Positions 17,088-26,454 are shown, numbered from the stretch's first letter. The stretch: 64,000 bases of DNA from Allohahella marinimesophila (GCF_039538005.1 NZ_BAABBO010000023.1:1-64000), one strand, 5' to 3'. Program-made: numbers and translations. Notes: generated from the sequence alone by a model not told the origin.

Positions 17088-18587
17088 ATGAATATACTTT
17101 TTGTCAGCGCTGAAGCCTATCCCTATATCAAGACAGGTGGTCTTGGTGATGTCGTTGGCAGTCTGCCAGAAGCCCTCAGCCAGCCGCCTTTCAATCATAG
17201 TGTGAAGATTCTGCTTCCGGCCTACAGGCAGATCAAGATCCAGTTTGACGATCTGGACCTGGTGGCGGAACTCGGTAATCCGTTTGGTTTTGGAGCCATG
17301 CGATTGCTACAGGGTAAGCGGGGCAACAAGGGCGCATGCTGCCTCCTACTCGAGTGTGATGTACTGTTTGACCGCGATGGCGGACCCTACATAGATACTG
17401 CAGGTCGTGACCATCCTGACAACGCCGAGCGATTCGCTGCCCTGTGTTGGACTGGCGCTGTCATTACGCAGTATGGCGGGCTTATCGGCTGGCAGCCGGA
17501 TCTGGTGCATGCGCATGACTGGCAGGCTGGCCTGTTGCCCGCCTATCTGAAGGCCTGGGGTATGCGCTATCCTCCGGTGGTTTTTACCATACACAATCTG
17601 CAATTTACGGGCGCTTTCGAGCATGCTCAGTATTCAAGGACCTGTCTCCCGGAATCGCTCTACCACATGGAAGGGCTCGAATACTTTGGCCGCTATTCCA
17701 TGCTCAAGGCCGGGATCGTTTATAGCGACTGGTTGACCACGGTCAGTCCCACCTATGCCAGAGAAATCCAGACACCAGCCTATGGTTGTGGACTCGAGGG
17801 CTTGCTGAGCAACAGCAGACACAAACTGGATGGCATCCTGAATGGCGTCGATTATTCCGTGTGGAATCCCGAATCGGACACCTACCTGGCGCAGAACTAT
17901 GATGTCAGCACCGCCAGCGAGGGCAAGACAGCCAACAAGCGGGCTTTGCAAAAGCTGCTGGGACTCGATCCTGTAGCCGACCAGCCGCTCTTTGGGGTTG
18001 TCAGCCGATTGAGTGAGCAGAAAGGTCTGGATTTGCTGGTGAGCTGTGTGGAGCATTTGATGGCTTCGGACGCGCAGCTCTGCTTGCTCGGCTCGGGCGA
18101 CCCTCTGCTGGAAAAAACCTTCACCTTACTGGCTCAGCAGTATCCGGGTCGAATCGCTACAACCATCGGATATGAAGAAGCCTTGTCTCATCAGCTGCAG
18201 GCTGGCTGTGATTTTCTCTTCGTACCTTCTCGCTTCGAACCCTGCGGATTGACCCAGCTCTATGCGCTACGGTATGGCACCATACCGCTTGTCCGGCGCA
18301 CTGGTGGGTTAGCCGATACCGTGTCGGACGCAGACGATACGACGAGTGCGGACCAGACATCTCCGTCAGACTTTCAGGCCCAGACGGGTATTGTGTTTGG
18401 CGACGCCAGTCCCGCAGCGCTCTCTGCGGCTATCAAACGGGCCATCACGCTGTATGATGACCCTCAACGTATGATTGAAGTAAGACGTGCAGCCATGCGA
18501 CAGGACTTCAGCTGGAAGACTGCTGCCGAAGACTACGTCAGGCTGTACAGTATGCTCGTATCACCAGACATGAGGCCGGAAAGATAA
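17088..18587 (+). CDS. glgA: Glycogen synthase (ADP-glucose, GT5)
   Basis: Extends alpha-1,4-glucan from ADP-glucose. The N-terminal KTGGLGDVVGSLPEAL (residues 15-30) carries the ADP-glucose-binding lysine. Further family motifs are HAHDWQAGLLPAYLK, FTIHNLQFTGAF, LDGILNGVDYSVWNP, GVVSRLSEQKGLDLL and FVPSRFEPCGLTQLYALRYGTIP. 499 residues is the usual length. Its stop TAA shares one base with the ATG of the next gene, so both are probably co-translated. Confidence 0.96.
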   Translation: MNILFVSAEAYPYIKTGGLGDVVGSLPEALSQPPFNHSVKILLPAYRQIKIQFDDLDLVAELGNPFGFGAMRLLQGKRGNKGACCLLLECDVLFDRDGGPYIDTAGRDHPDNAERFAALCWTGAVITQYGGLIGWQPDLVHAHDWQAGLLPAYLKAWGMRYPPVVFTIHNLQFTGAFEHAQYSRTCLPESLYHMEGLEYFGRYSMLKAGIVYSDWLTTVSPTYAREIQTPAYGCGLEGLLSNSRHKLDGILNGVDYSVWNPESDTYLAQNYDVSTASEGKTANKRALQKLLGLDPVADQPLFGVVSRLSEQKGLDLLVSCVEHLMASDAQLCLLGSGDPLLEKTFTLLAQQYPGRIATTIGYEEALSHQLQAGCDFLFVPSRFEPCGLTQLYALRYGTIPLVRRTGGLADTVSDADDTTSADQTSPSDFQAQTGIVFGDASPAALSAAIKRAITLYDDPQRMIEVRRAAMRQDFSWKTAAEDYVRLYSMLVSPDMRPER

Positions 18588-19084
18588 TGGAAGTAGCAGA
18601 ACAGAGCACAATACATGACAGCCCCGTTGGGTTTATCAACGCCTGGGTGCTGGAAAACCGGTTCAGGGAAGTAGCCTTTCTGGGTTCGGCACCACCGCTG
18701 TCACCCGCCCAGATGCCTGATGTGCGGCTCAGTGATGCGTCCGGGATGGCACCCCTGGAGTTGTTGGGGTCTGCTATGCCGCCAGACTGCCTCGTGATTT
18801 CCGACTACCTCGAGTCCATGCAGGCCGAAGCTGCCACCCAGATGCTCGCCGGCTATCGTAATGCCCTGATCGTCTCGGTCATCGTCTTCGTCGATCTGGC
18901 TGAAGCGCCTTTGTCGGCTGGGGATTTCGTGGCGCTGGGCTTTCATCATCGCGCCAGCTTCGTGCATGACGCGCACCGGCTTGAAGCCTTCGAGTACAAT
19001 ATCAACTCCTACAACTTCAAGCGCTTGTGGAATAATTCGGAAAACTGGGCCAATCCTGAAAATTTCGGGAAGTATTGGTGGTAG
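18587..19084 (+). CDS. DUF6231 family protein
   Basis: Small cytoplasmic protein of 165 residues ending with the distinctive NPENFGKYWW that I associate with the gammaproteobacterial DUF6231 family. The middle (PPDCLVISDYLES, ALIVSVIVFVDLAEA) resembles a degenerate Rossmann/methyltransferase-like strand pattern, but I see no cofactor motif. It is coupled to glgA by a one-base stop/start overlap, which suggests, without proving, a link to glycogen synthesis. It converges on the AttH-like gene with only seven bases between. Confidence 0.7.
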   Translation: MEVAEQSTIHDSPVGFINAWVLENRFREVAFLGSAPPLSPAQMPDVRLSDASGMAPLELLGSAMPPDCLVISDYLESMQAEAATQMLAGYRNALIVSVIVFVDLAEAPLSAGDFVALGFHHRASFVHDAHRLEAFEYNINSYNFKRLWNNSENWANPENFGKYWW

Positions 19085-19091
19085 AGCCGAA

Positions 19092-20276
19092 CTAGTCTGC
19101 TGCCCGATAGCCGGTCAATTCCATATAGCCTATGCCAGCTGGGCTGCCTGACATGGGCTCAGCCTCGATTCTGCCTTCCCAGTAAGGAACGGTAGTCTGC
19201 ATGAACTGCTCCGGGTTATCGGTAGAGAGCGTCCAGCCTAGTTGCAGCTCTGGTAACTCCAGACGCCAGCGTAACGGCAGTACGACGCCGTTTTTGAGGG
19301 TCGTCGATTGTAATGGCGTGAGATCAATAGCGCCCTGATCAAGCGTCTGGGCATGCCCATCCGCTGCCACCAAGGTGCCGCTGAAGTTGTCCTGGCCGAG
19401 TGCGCTTCGAAGACGATAGATCATGAGTTTCCGCCCGTCGTCGAGATGCAGCGCAAACCAGTCCCAGCCTGTCTGGTCCTCTGCGAGAAATGTCGAACTC
19501 CACTCTCTGTCCAGCCAGGCCAGGCCCTCTAGCGCAATTGACCCGTCCTTGGACATAACCCTACCTTCGATCGCGATGTTTGGGTGACTGTAGTAGTAAC
19601 TGGCCTGACCATCTGAGGACTTCCGACTGTAGCCCTTGTCACCCTGCAACACTATTGGTCCCAATTCACGCAGCTCGAACGCCAGCTGCTTGTCGCCTAC
19701 CGAAAAGTGCAGTGCCGCCGGGAGCAGGGCACCCGCTTGCCGGCTTTTCAGTAGCCAGTCATCAAGCCAGGCTTCGAAACCATGCTCTAGAATATCATCA
19801 ACACTGCTGACCCCGGCCTGGCCGATCCCGCCTCGTGCAAAGCGTTGCTCGAACTGATGTCCGCCGGCCTCCGGCAGTAAAACCGGGGGCGACAATGCCG
19901 CGTGAGCCATCCAGATGACCGGGCTTTCCCAGCCTTCCGCTCTTGACTCATCGCCCAGGGCAGTGCGGAACAGGGTCCATTGCAGTCCCCAGTCCCGGTC
20001 CTGCTCGTCCTTCATGTTGGCGGTGAGATACCACCATTCGATTCTGAATCCGGGGTGCGGTGCATGATCTTGTGGAAACTGGAACTGACGACCGGGAGTA
20101 ACCTGTCGGAACTCTGCGCTCGCTGAGCTGGCAGACTGGGACGGCGTATTGTGCAAAATGCTGTCGTATTGCTCTGTTCCTCTCGCCTGAGGCTGCGAAT
20201 GAAGTGAGGCGAGGACTGACGCAATGACAAGATGCTTTCGTAGCTGGCGCCACTGGCGTGCTGGACCGTGTCTCAT
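19092..20276 (-). CDS. AttH-like secreted protein (carotenoid 1,2-hydratase / lipocalin-like)
   Basis: Member of the COG5621 'predicted secreted hydrolase' group related to AttH and CrtC-type two-barrel lipocalins. An N-terminal hydrophobic stretch (KHLVIASVLASLHSQPQA) suggests export. FQFPQDHAPHPGFRIEWWYLTANM and WLDREWSSTFLAEDQTGWDWFALHLDDGRKLM are hallmark segments. The start ATG at 20276 overlaps the stop of the permease (ATGA), so the two are coupled. AttH-like proteins commonly sit next to FtsX-type ABC permeases, as here, and probably act with the transporter on a lipid-like or hydrophobic ligand in the periplasm. The true reaction is unknown. Confidence 0.8.
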   Translation of the reverse strand: MRHGPARQWRQLRKHLVIASVLASLHSQPQARGTEQYDSILHNTPSQSASSASAEFRQVTPGRQFQFPQDHAPHPGFRIEWWYLTANMKDEQDRDWGLQWTLFRTALGDESRAEGWESPVIWMAHAALSPPVLLPEAGGHQFEQRFARGGIGQAGVSSVDDILEHGFEAWLDDWLLKSRQAGALLPAALHFSVGDKQLAFELRELGPIVLQGDKGYSRKSSDGQASYYYSHPNIAIEGRVMSKDGSIALEGLAWLDREWSSTFLAEDQTGWDWFALHLDDGRKLMIYRLRSALGQDNFSGTLVAADGHAQTLDQGAIDLTPLQSTTLKNGVVLPLRWRLELPELQLGWTLSTDNPEQFMQTTVPYWEGRIEAEPMSGSPAGIGYMELTGYRAAD

Positions 20277-22822
20277 GTGTCTGCACCCAGCTGATTGATA
20301 GCGCCTGACAGCTGACGCCCGAGCCTGACCTGGACCAATGCCAGGGCCCCGACGACCACACCGAAGGAGAGAAGACCGAGCTGTACAAAAGGCAGCCACT
20401 CCAGTTCGAGCGGCATGCTCCAGCCAAAGGAGACGATGTTCAGGCGGTTGACCAGCGCCCAGGCGAGCGCGATGCCCAACGGTATGCTGAGCAGCCAGGT
20501 AAGCAAGGCCATGGCGATCACAGGGACCATGGTCAGCAGAGCAATCTCGATTCGAGATAGACCGAGTGCTCGCCAGAGGGCCAGCTCCGGCAGACGCTGA
20601 CTCATGAGACCAAGCAGGGCAGCGAGCAAAGCCACTCCGGCGATGAGTAAGGTCAGCACATTGAGTGCTGCCGTGACCGCAAATGTTCGGTCAAAGATAT
20701 TCAGTGACATCGTTCTCAGATCGTTCTGGAGGAGCCACTGAGCGGCTGGGATACCGGCCTGATCCAGCGCGGCGGTTGCCAGTGCTTCGCTGTCGGATCT
20801 TTCCGGATTCAGCCATAGCGAGGTGCCGAGACCCTCGGCATTCGGCCAGGCTGACTGCATGGCCGCAGCCGGCAGATATAGCGCAAATTCTGCATTGCCA
20901 TAGTCATGGACGATACCCTCGATGCGCATGTGTACAGCCTCCGACCCATTGTCCACTACGATGGCATCACCGGGCTTGAGCCCACGCAGATAGCTCGCCT
21001 GCTCATTGACAAGAACCGGAAGTGGCTGCCTGCTGGCGGCATCGTAAGCCAGCCAGTTGCTGAGCGAACCATCGGCCAGCGGAAGCGACTTACTGTCCGG
21101 TGCAGACACATCAAAGCCTCGAATCTGTGTCGGGCGGTTCAGCCATCGCGTTTCGATGCCAGTGCGCTGATGGGCGGCTACAAGCCAGCCCGTCTCAAGT
21201 CCACTGGCTATCAGATTCGTAACGATTGAATCAGTGGCAATATGTGGTCCAGAGGTTTGAGTCGGGGCAATGAAAATGTCGGCCGAGAGGCGACTTTCAA
21301 GCCAGTCTTCGAGGGCGGTTCTGAAGCTGCCGACCATGAGCTCGATGCCACCGGCGGCGCTGAGTGACAGCAACAGCGCCATCATGGCGGGTCTTAAAGC
21401 CGGTAGTTGCACGCTCGCTTCCGCCGCAAGCCAGCGTCGGAACAGCCGGACCCGGTCGCCCCCGCCATCCCGCCCTGGATCAATGGCCGCTGGACTCCAG
21501 AAAGACAATCCCCGACGCAGCACAGCTGGCAAAAGCAAGGCCGTACCAAGCAAGGTAAGACCGATGGCAAGAAATCCTTGCGTTGGGTCGACAAGCCCCT
21601 GCGCCAGCGTTGCACCGCCGGTAATACACATGAGCAGTCCAAGACCCAAGCCAACGATATCGACCGGCACGGTCGAGCGGAAGCGGCTTACTTTTTTATT
21701 TCCGACAATTCTGCTGAGCACTGGCACGGTCACTGCCAGGATAAGTCCTGAAAGACTCAGCAACCATGCCACGCCGATGGTGTCCGGGCGTAGCAGAAGC
21801 TGTGCTGGCATTGATGCACCGTAGAGATTGCTCAAAGTTGCGGCTACCTCTGGCAGCAGCGTCAGCGCTATGAAATAGCCAACGCCCAGGCCGATACTGG
21901 TACCAGCGATACTCCAAACGACTGTCTCTGCCAGGACGGCGCCCATCAGCCAGCGAAAAGACACGCCAAGATCGAGCAGAACAGAAAAGGTCTGCTGGCG
22001 ATAGATCAGCGCGAAGCGTTGTGCGCTGAAGACGATAAAAGTGCCGACCACGAAGGCGAGCAAACCCAGCGCATCGAGATGTTGGTGGAGACTGGCTGTC
22101 AGCTCCTTCAGATCCGGAACGGTGGTATCCCGTTGCAACCTGAGACCCGTCGGCAGGGCGGCTGCAAGGGCATTGAGCTCCGTTTCGCTGAGAGCGCCTG
22201 TTGCCAGATAGCTGAAAACGTCGAGTTCGGCATATTGCGGAAAAAGCGTGCGCGCGGCTGCGATATCCATGAAGGCCGTTTCGCCAGCCGGTGTCGAGGT
22301 GTCAATGGTCACTGGTGGTAGCGACTGTCCACTGCGTAGTCGCAGGGGCTCGCCTTCAGCTGCACCGAGGTTTTTTGCTGCACCGGCTGATAGCGTCATC
22401 GAATAGGGTGGCTGGATCAGGTCGAGCCAACGATCGCCAGCGTCAGCCCTTGCTCCCCCTGCACCCGGCAGAGCGAGCAGGTCACTGGCGAATATTCGCA
22501 ACGAGCCGCCATTTTCGAGTCGAACCTGTTCTTCGATGACCGGAAACAGGCTGGTAAAACCCGCCCGGCGCAGATCGATATAATCCTCGGCAGGCACTCC
22601 CTGAGACGTGCTGCCTTGTATCCGCCAGGCTATGCTGGCACCAGAAACACGATTCGCTGTCTCGTAGCTGGCGATAGCCTCGGCATTGATGAGCTGCACC
22701 GCTGCCCATAGGGCGACGCCGGCCACCAGGCCGGTCATCAGAAACAGACTTTGCCATGGGTGATAGCGATAGTGGCTCAACAAGGTCTTGACCACTGTAA
22801 AGCCAGTGCTCGCTCTCAGCAC
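20273..22822 (-). CDS. ABC transporter permease, YbbP/FtsX type
   Basis: 849-residue inner-membrane protein. It has an N-terminal helix (SLFLMTGLVAGVALWAAVQLI) followed by a large periplasmic domain, a set of membrane helices around the middle (LLAFVVGTFIVFSAQ, VVWSIAGTSIGLGVGYF, LLLPAVLR), a second periplasmic domain, and three C-terminal helices of FtsX type (VLTLLIAGVALLAALLG, VIAMALLTWLLSIPLG, LGLLSFGVVVGALAL). This two-FtsX-domain layout matches YbbP/LolE-like mechanotransmission permeases, which extract lipids or move proteins rather than import solutes. It overlaps the ATPase gene by seven bases and the AttH-like gene by four. Confidence 0.85.
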   Translation of the reverse strand: MLRASTGFTVVKTLLSHYRYHPWQSLFLMTGLVAGVALWAAVQLINAEAIASYETANRVSGASIAWRIQGSTSQGVPAEDYIDLRRAGFTSLFPVIEEQVRLENGGSLRIFASDLLALPGAGGARADAGDRWLDLIQPPYSMTLSAGAAKNLGAAEGEPLRLRSGQSLPPVTIDTSTPAGETAFMDIAAARTLFPQYAELDVFSYLATGALSETELNALAAALPTGLRLQRDTTVPDLKELTASLHQHLDALGLLAFVVGTFIVFSAQRFALIYRQQTFSVLLDLGVSFRWLMGAVLAETVVWSIAGTSIGLGVGYFIALTLLPEVAATLSNLYGASMPAQLLLRPDTIGVAWLLSLSGLILAVTVPVLSRIVGNKKVSRFRSTVPVDIVGLGLGLLMCITGGATLAQGLVDPTQGFLAIGLTLLGTALLLPAVLRRGLSFWSPAAIDPGRDGGGDRVRLFRRWLAAEASVQLPALRPAMMALLLSLSAAGGIELMVGSFRTALEDWLESRLSADIFIAPTQTSGPHIATDSIVTNLIASGLETGWLVAAHQRTGIETRWLNRPTQIRGFDVSAPDSKSLPLADGSLSNWLAYDAASRQPLPVLVNEQASYLRGLKPGDAIVVDNGSEAVHMRIEGIVHDYGNAEFALYLPAAAMQSAWPNAEGLGTSLWLNPERSDSEALATAALDQAGIPAAQWLLQNDLRTMSLNIFDRTFAVTAALNVLTLLIAGVALLAALLGLMSQRLPELALWRALGLSRIEIALLTMVPVIAMALLTWLLSIPLGIALAWALVNRLNIVSFGWSMPLELEWLPFVQLGLLSFGVVVGALALVQVRLGRQLSGAINQLGADT

Positions 22823-23493
22823 GTCGGCATATCCAGCCGACCAGTTTGAAGCCTGAAGATCGAATTGTGAGTCTCGGCCAGCGGCTGGCTGTGGGTGGCG
22901 GTCAGTAGTGCCGCACCCGTGCCGGCGGCCAGCTCAATGAGAAGTCCTGAGACAGTGCTGCTGGTATTGCTGTCCAGGCTGCCAGTCGGCTCATCGGCCA
23001 GAATCAGCAGTGGCTTGTGATTGAGGGCACGAGCGATGCCGACCCGCTGCTGTTGACCACCGGATAGCTGGGCAGGATATTTCTGCAGCTGATCGCCAAG
23101 CTCGAGCGTTTCGATGAGAAAGGCTTCATGCTCAGGGTCAACACTTTGGTTCAGTGCTGCCATGAGACGGATATTATCCATCACGCGGAGCGTCATGATC
23201 AGACGAAACTGCTGGAAGATAAGGCCAATGTGTCTGCGGCGGAAATCAGCGAGTGCGGCGTCGCTCATATTGCCTAGATGATGACCCGAAATGAATATTC
23301 TACCGGCGTCCGGCTGAACGAGTCCGGCTACGAGTTGCAACAGCGTGCTCTTGCCGCTGCCACTTTCGCCAGTCAATGCGGCCGACTTGCCAGCAGTCAT
23401 GCGAAAGCTCACGCCATCGACGACTTGCAATCGACCGTCCGGTTGTTCAAAGGCCTTACAGAGGTCTTCGACGACCAGTACTTCTTCGGCCAT
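22816..23493 (-). CDS. ABC transporter ATP-binding protein, YbbA/LolD type
   Basis: ATPase partner of the permease downstream. Walker A GESGSGKST, signature LSGGQQQRVGIARAL, Walker B LLILADEPTGSLD and a switch His in TATHSQ are all present. The ATG at 23493 follows a strong AAAGGAG site and gives 225 residues, the LolD/MacB size; the 27 codons before it are outside the conserved domain. It starts 16 bases after the deacetylase gene and overlaps the permease. Confidence 0.92.
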   Translation of the reverse strand: MAEEVLVVEDLCKAFEQPDGRLQVVDGVSFRMTAGKSAALTGESGSGKSTLLQLVAGLVQPDAGRIFISGHHLGNMSDAALADFRRRHIGLIFQQFRLIMTLRVMDNIRLMAALNQSVDPEHEAFLIETLELGDQLQKYPAQLSGGQQQRVGIARALNHKPLLILADEPTGSLDSNTSSTVSGLLIELAAGTGAALLTATHSQPLAETHNSIFRLQTGRLDMPTC

Positions 23494-23509
23494 CACGGCT
23501 CCTTTGAAC

Positions 23510-24445
23510 TCATTCGAAATATTGCTGAAACAGACGAAATGCGGCCTGATGAACAATGCCATGCACTTCTGCAAGTCGCTTGAGATTTTTCATATACCCA
23601 CCGCCAATCACACAGGCTATAGGGATCCGGCGGTCCAGGCAGGCCTCGATCACATGGGTATCACGCTTGAAGATGGCGGCGTCATCAAGCTCGAGCAAAC
23701 CGAGTGCGTCCTCGCGATGCACATCTGCGCCGGCGTCATACAGGACCAGGTCAGGCTGATGTCGATCCAGCAGCAGGGGCCAGTAAGCGTCGAGTAGTCG
23801 CAGGTATTCCTTCGAACTGCACCCTTTCTCGACTTCGATATCGTAGTCACTCTCCGCCTTGTCGAAAGGGTAGTTCGCTCGACAATGCACGGATACCGTG
23901 AGCGCATTCGGATCATTGGAGAGTATACGAGCGGTGCCATCACCCTGATGCACATCACAATCGAGAATCAGCACCCGTTCCACATCGGGCCGGCTCAGGG
24001 CGTAGCGAGCGGTGACGGCAAGGTCGTTGAAGATGCAGAAGCCTCGGGCTTCGGCATGGTGAGCGTGATGGGTGCCGCCGGCAAGATGACCTGCGAGCCC
24101 GAATTCCAGCGCGAGATCAGCGGTGAGCATGGTCCCTCGAACTGCCGTGAAAGTTCGCTGCATGAGACCGGGGGACCAGGGCAGGCCGAGCTTGCGACGG
24201 GCCTGAACCGTGAAGTCATCCTGGCGGAAAGCCTCGATATAGGCCGCGTCATGGGCCATGGCAATATAGTCCATGGTATCCACTTGGGAATCTGCAAAGT
24301 GCGACGGCGGGTGAGGCGGATTGTTGTGGAACAAGCCCAGGCCATGCAGTCGTTCATGGAGTAGTGCGAACTTCTGCATGGGAAACCGGTGGCCCGTCGG
24401 GAAAGGAGGACTGTAGCAGGGATGGTAGACGAGAGGTAAAGGCAA
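23510..24445 (-). CDS. Histone deacetylase family amidohydrolase
   Basis: Zinc-dependent deacetylase of the HDAC/acetoin-utilisation/acetylpolyamine amidohydrolase superfamily, 311 residues. The catalytic features are intact: GGTHHAHH (tandem His), FCIFNDLAVTA, LILDCDVHQGDGT (Asp-His zinc ligands), LYDAGADVHREDALG (third zinc Asp) and IGGGY (transition-state Tyr). The opening YHPCYSPPFPTGHRFPM is closest in style to the class IV (HDAC11-like) bacterial group. The substrate could be an acetylated polyamine, sugar, lysine or lipid. The start is a TTG immediately after the TGA of the upstream DUF2235 gene, so the two are translated together. Confidence 0.88.
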   Translation of the reverse strand: MPLPLVYHPCYSPPFPTGHRFPMQKFALLHERLHGLGLFHNNPPHPPSHFADSQVDTMDYIAMAHDAAYIEAFRQDDFTVQARRKLGLPWSPGLMQRTFTAVRGTMLTADLALEFGLAGHLAGGTHHAHHAEARGFCIFNDLAVTARYALSRPDVERVLILDCDVHQGDGTARILSNDPNALTVSVHCRANYPFDKAESDYDIEVEKGCSSKEYLRLLDAYWPLLLDRHQPDLVLYDAGADVHREDALGLLELDDAAIFKRDTHVIEACLDRRIPIACVIGGGYMKNLKRLAEVHGIVHQAAFRLFQQYFE

Positions 24446-25840
24446 TCAGGCCGCCGGCGTCTCGTTGAACTGTATGCCTGCTGTAGAGTCATGCTGCCAG
24501 CGAACAGTAGCGCTCCGGACGCGCTGATCTTCCGTCTGGAATTGTACGACCTTGCCCGGCCGCAGCGCGGCTGATTCACTGCAGTCGATACGTGCACCGC
24601 GATCCGAATAATCAAGTATCTTGCAGGCCAGACGCTGTTCCCCATCACTACTGCCGCTGAAATCGACGTGAATGATACTGCCCGATTTCCCAGTGCCAGG
24701 CAGGGTGATCCGAGCTGCATCGCGCTCATGATATATCGCCATACCGTCACGCAGAGCCTCGCGTAGCCGATCGCCATTCTGGAAGCTGCCGCCGGCATTC
24801 AGACGCTGGACGGTTGACTCGTGAATCTTTTCATTGACGGCCAGCTCCAGGCCAGCTTCCAGTCGTTGCTGGTCACCGATAGGGCGATGATGCCGTGGGG
24901 ACAGTCTGTAAATGCCCTTGGTTTCATCATTGATTAGCCAATGCTCCGGCGCACTACTCGGTGCAAGCTCGGCCGATGACTCGTAGAATTGCAGCCCATG
25001 GCGACGCGCCTGCGCGATCATGAAGGCAAGAGCCTGATCCGAAATGTCCGAGTCGGGGTAGCCACCGCCGACATCACTATGAACACCCGGAAACCAGACC
25101 TGGAGCACCTGGTCGCTGACGATAGAGGGGCTGGGGCTGCCTGCCTCCGCCGTTGAAGGGTCGGCTGGATAGGTCCAGAGGTTCGCCGCAAATTGAGATC
25201 TTGTTTCGTCGAGAGCCAGCGCGTGAACGGCGTGCCGTATGGTGGATGACAGCTGGGTATTGTGAAAGCCGACCCAGCCCCGTGATAAGCGCTGAAATCC
25301 GGGTAGAGTGACACCAAGGGCTCCGACCGTATCCCACACACCAAGAAAATGAATGGGAGGGCGACGGTTCGCCTGGCTTATCGTTTCACGAAGACTTTCA
25401 ACCAGTTGAGCCTGCTTCATCTCAAGCCTGTCCTCGCTGAAGGCGCGATAATACTGATAGCAGAGGGGGAAGGCTGGCATGCTTTCCTTGTGGAGTAGCC
25501 CCATGAAGTGGACGAAGCCAGCAAGGGATCGCACGGTGTAGGCACCCCGACTGAACCCCAGCATGAAGATTCGGTCGCCCTCGGCCCAGTTGTTGGCGAG
25601 AAAGCGGTAGGCGTCCATGATATTGTTGGAAATGCCGAGCCCGAAAGCTCCACCAACATATTTATCCCACACCCCGCCCGTGCCAATGCCGGTGTCGTAA
25701 TAAACGATCTGGTGCAGATTGTTGTCTTTCGGCTTCAGCAGACGCATGAAGCGAAGCACATTGGTTGGATGAACAAGCCCATGCTCGTCTTCGGGCTTGT
25801 TCCAGGTGCCATCACAGAAAAGAACGATCGACTTGCTCAT
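24446..25840 (-). CDS. DUF2235 alpha/beta hydrolase fused to a C-terminal PilZ domain
   Basis: Residues 1-350 are a DUF2235 hydrolase, the family of Tle1 phospholipase effectors: LFCDGTWN, the nucleophile elbow GFSRGAY (Ser97), VWDTVGALG with the probable triad Asp, and FPGVHSDVGGGY with the probable triad His. Residues about 370-460 look like PilZ: RDAAR matches RxxxR, DYSDRGARI matches (D/N)xSxxG, and the strands end VRWQHDSTAGIQF. Both c-di-GMP contact motifs are therefore present. The inference is a lipase- or esterase-like enzyme switched by c-di-GMP. No signal peptide is seen and no type VI secretion genes are near, so it probably acts inside the cell. It heads an operon with the deacetylase, ABC transporter and AttH-like genes. 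Confidence 0.82.
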   Translation of the reverse strand: MSKSIVLFCDGTWNKPEDEHGLVHPTNVLRFMRLLKPKDNNLHQIVYYDTGIGTGGVWDKYVGGAFGLGISNNIMDAYRFLANNWAEGDRIFMLGFSRGAYTVRSLAGFVHFMGLLHKESMPAFPLCYQYYRAFSEDRLEMKQAQLVESLRETISQANRRPPIHFLGVWDTVGALGVTLPGFQRLSRGWVGFHNTQLSSTIRHAVHALALDETRSQFAANLWTYPADPSTAEAGSPSPSIVSDQVLQVWFPGVHSDVGGGYPDSDISDQALAFMIAQARRHGLQFYESSAELAPSSAPEHWLINDETKGIYRLSPRHHRPIGDQQRLEAGLELAVNEKIHESTVQRLNAGGSFQNGDRLREALRDGMAIYHERDAARITLPGTGKSGSIIHVDFSGSSDGEQRLACKILDYSDRGARIDCSESAALRPGKVVQFQTEDQRVRSATVRWQHDSTAGIQFNETPAA

Positions 25841-25959
25841 GAGGCTTGAACTCCTTTTTCTTGTTTTACGAGTACAGCAACTGAATTATAGTCTGGCGAG
25901 CGCGCCACAGCATGGAAAGATTGCTGATTTCGCTCGGAAATATTTCACAAGGAATAGCA

Positions 25960-26454
25960 ATGTCGACGAAAATAATCAATATCGTACAGGTTGATTACCG
26001 CAATGCAGAGCAGGGACGGCACCTGACTGATCTTCTGGATGACTACGCACGTGATCCAATGGGCGGCGGGATCGGTCTGAGCAAGGCGGTGATCGAGAGT
26101 CTTCCGGCAGCATTGGCTGCAGTCCCCAGTGCTTTCAGCTTGCTCGCCTATGTCGATGACGACCCCGCCGGCCTGATCAATTGCTTTCCGGGCTTTTCTA
26201 CCTTCAAATGCAAGCCACTGGTCAACATACATGACATTACCGTGAAGGCTGACTATCGGGGACTGGGTCTGAGCCAACTGATGCTTGAAAGCGTCAAGGC
26301 AGAGGCTGAGGCAAGAGGCTGTTGCAAACTCACGCTGGAAGTATTGTCCGGTAATGAGGTGGCTGCGAGGGCCTATAGAAAGTTCGGTTTTGCTGCCTAT
26401 GAGCTCGATCCCGCTCAGGGCCATGCGCAATTCTGGGAGCTGCCACTGGGCTAG
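25960..26454 (+). CDS. GNAT family N-acetyltransferase
   Basis: Single-domain GCN5-type acyl-CoA acetyltransferase, 164 residues. Motif A is seen as IHDITVKADYRGLGLSQLML (with R/Q-x-x-G-x-G/A variant RGLGLS), and motif B as EVLSGNEVAARAYRKFGF. The ATG at 25960 follows AAGGA; the in-frame ATG at 25912 lacks a good site. The substrate is unknown. It is divergent from the DUF2235-PilZ gene and converges on the FemAB-like gene with 14 bases between. Confidence 0.88.
   Translation: MSTKIINIVQVDYRNAEQGRHLTDLLDDYARDPMGGGIGLSKAVIESLPAALAAVPSAFSLLAYVDDDPAGLINCFPGFSTFKCKPLVNIHDITVKADYRGLGLSQLMLESVKAEAEARGCCKLTLEVLSGNEVAARAYRKFGFAAYELDPAQGHAQFWELPLG

Noticed and set aside
24446..25840. DUF2235 gene as a type VI secretion effector
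   Set aside because: No VgrG, PAAR, immunity lipoprotein or other type VI genes are near, and the C-terminal PilZ-like domain argues for an intracellular regulated enzyme.
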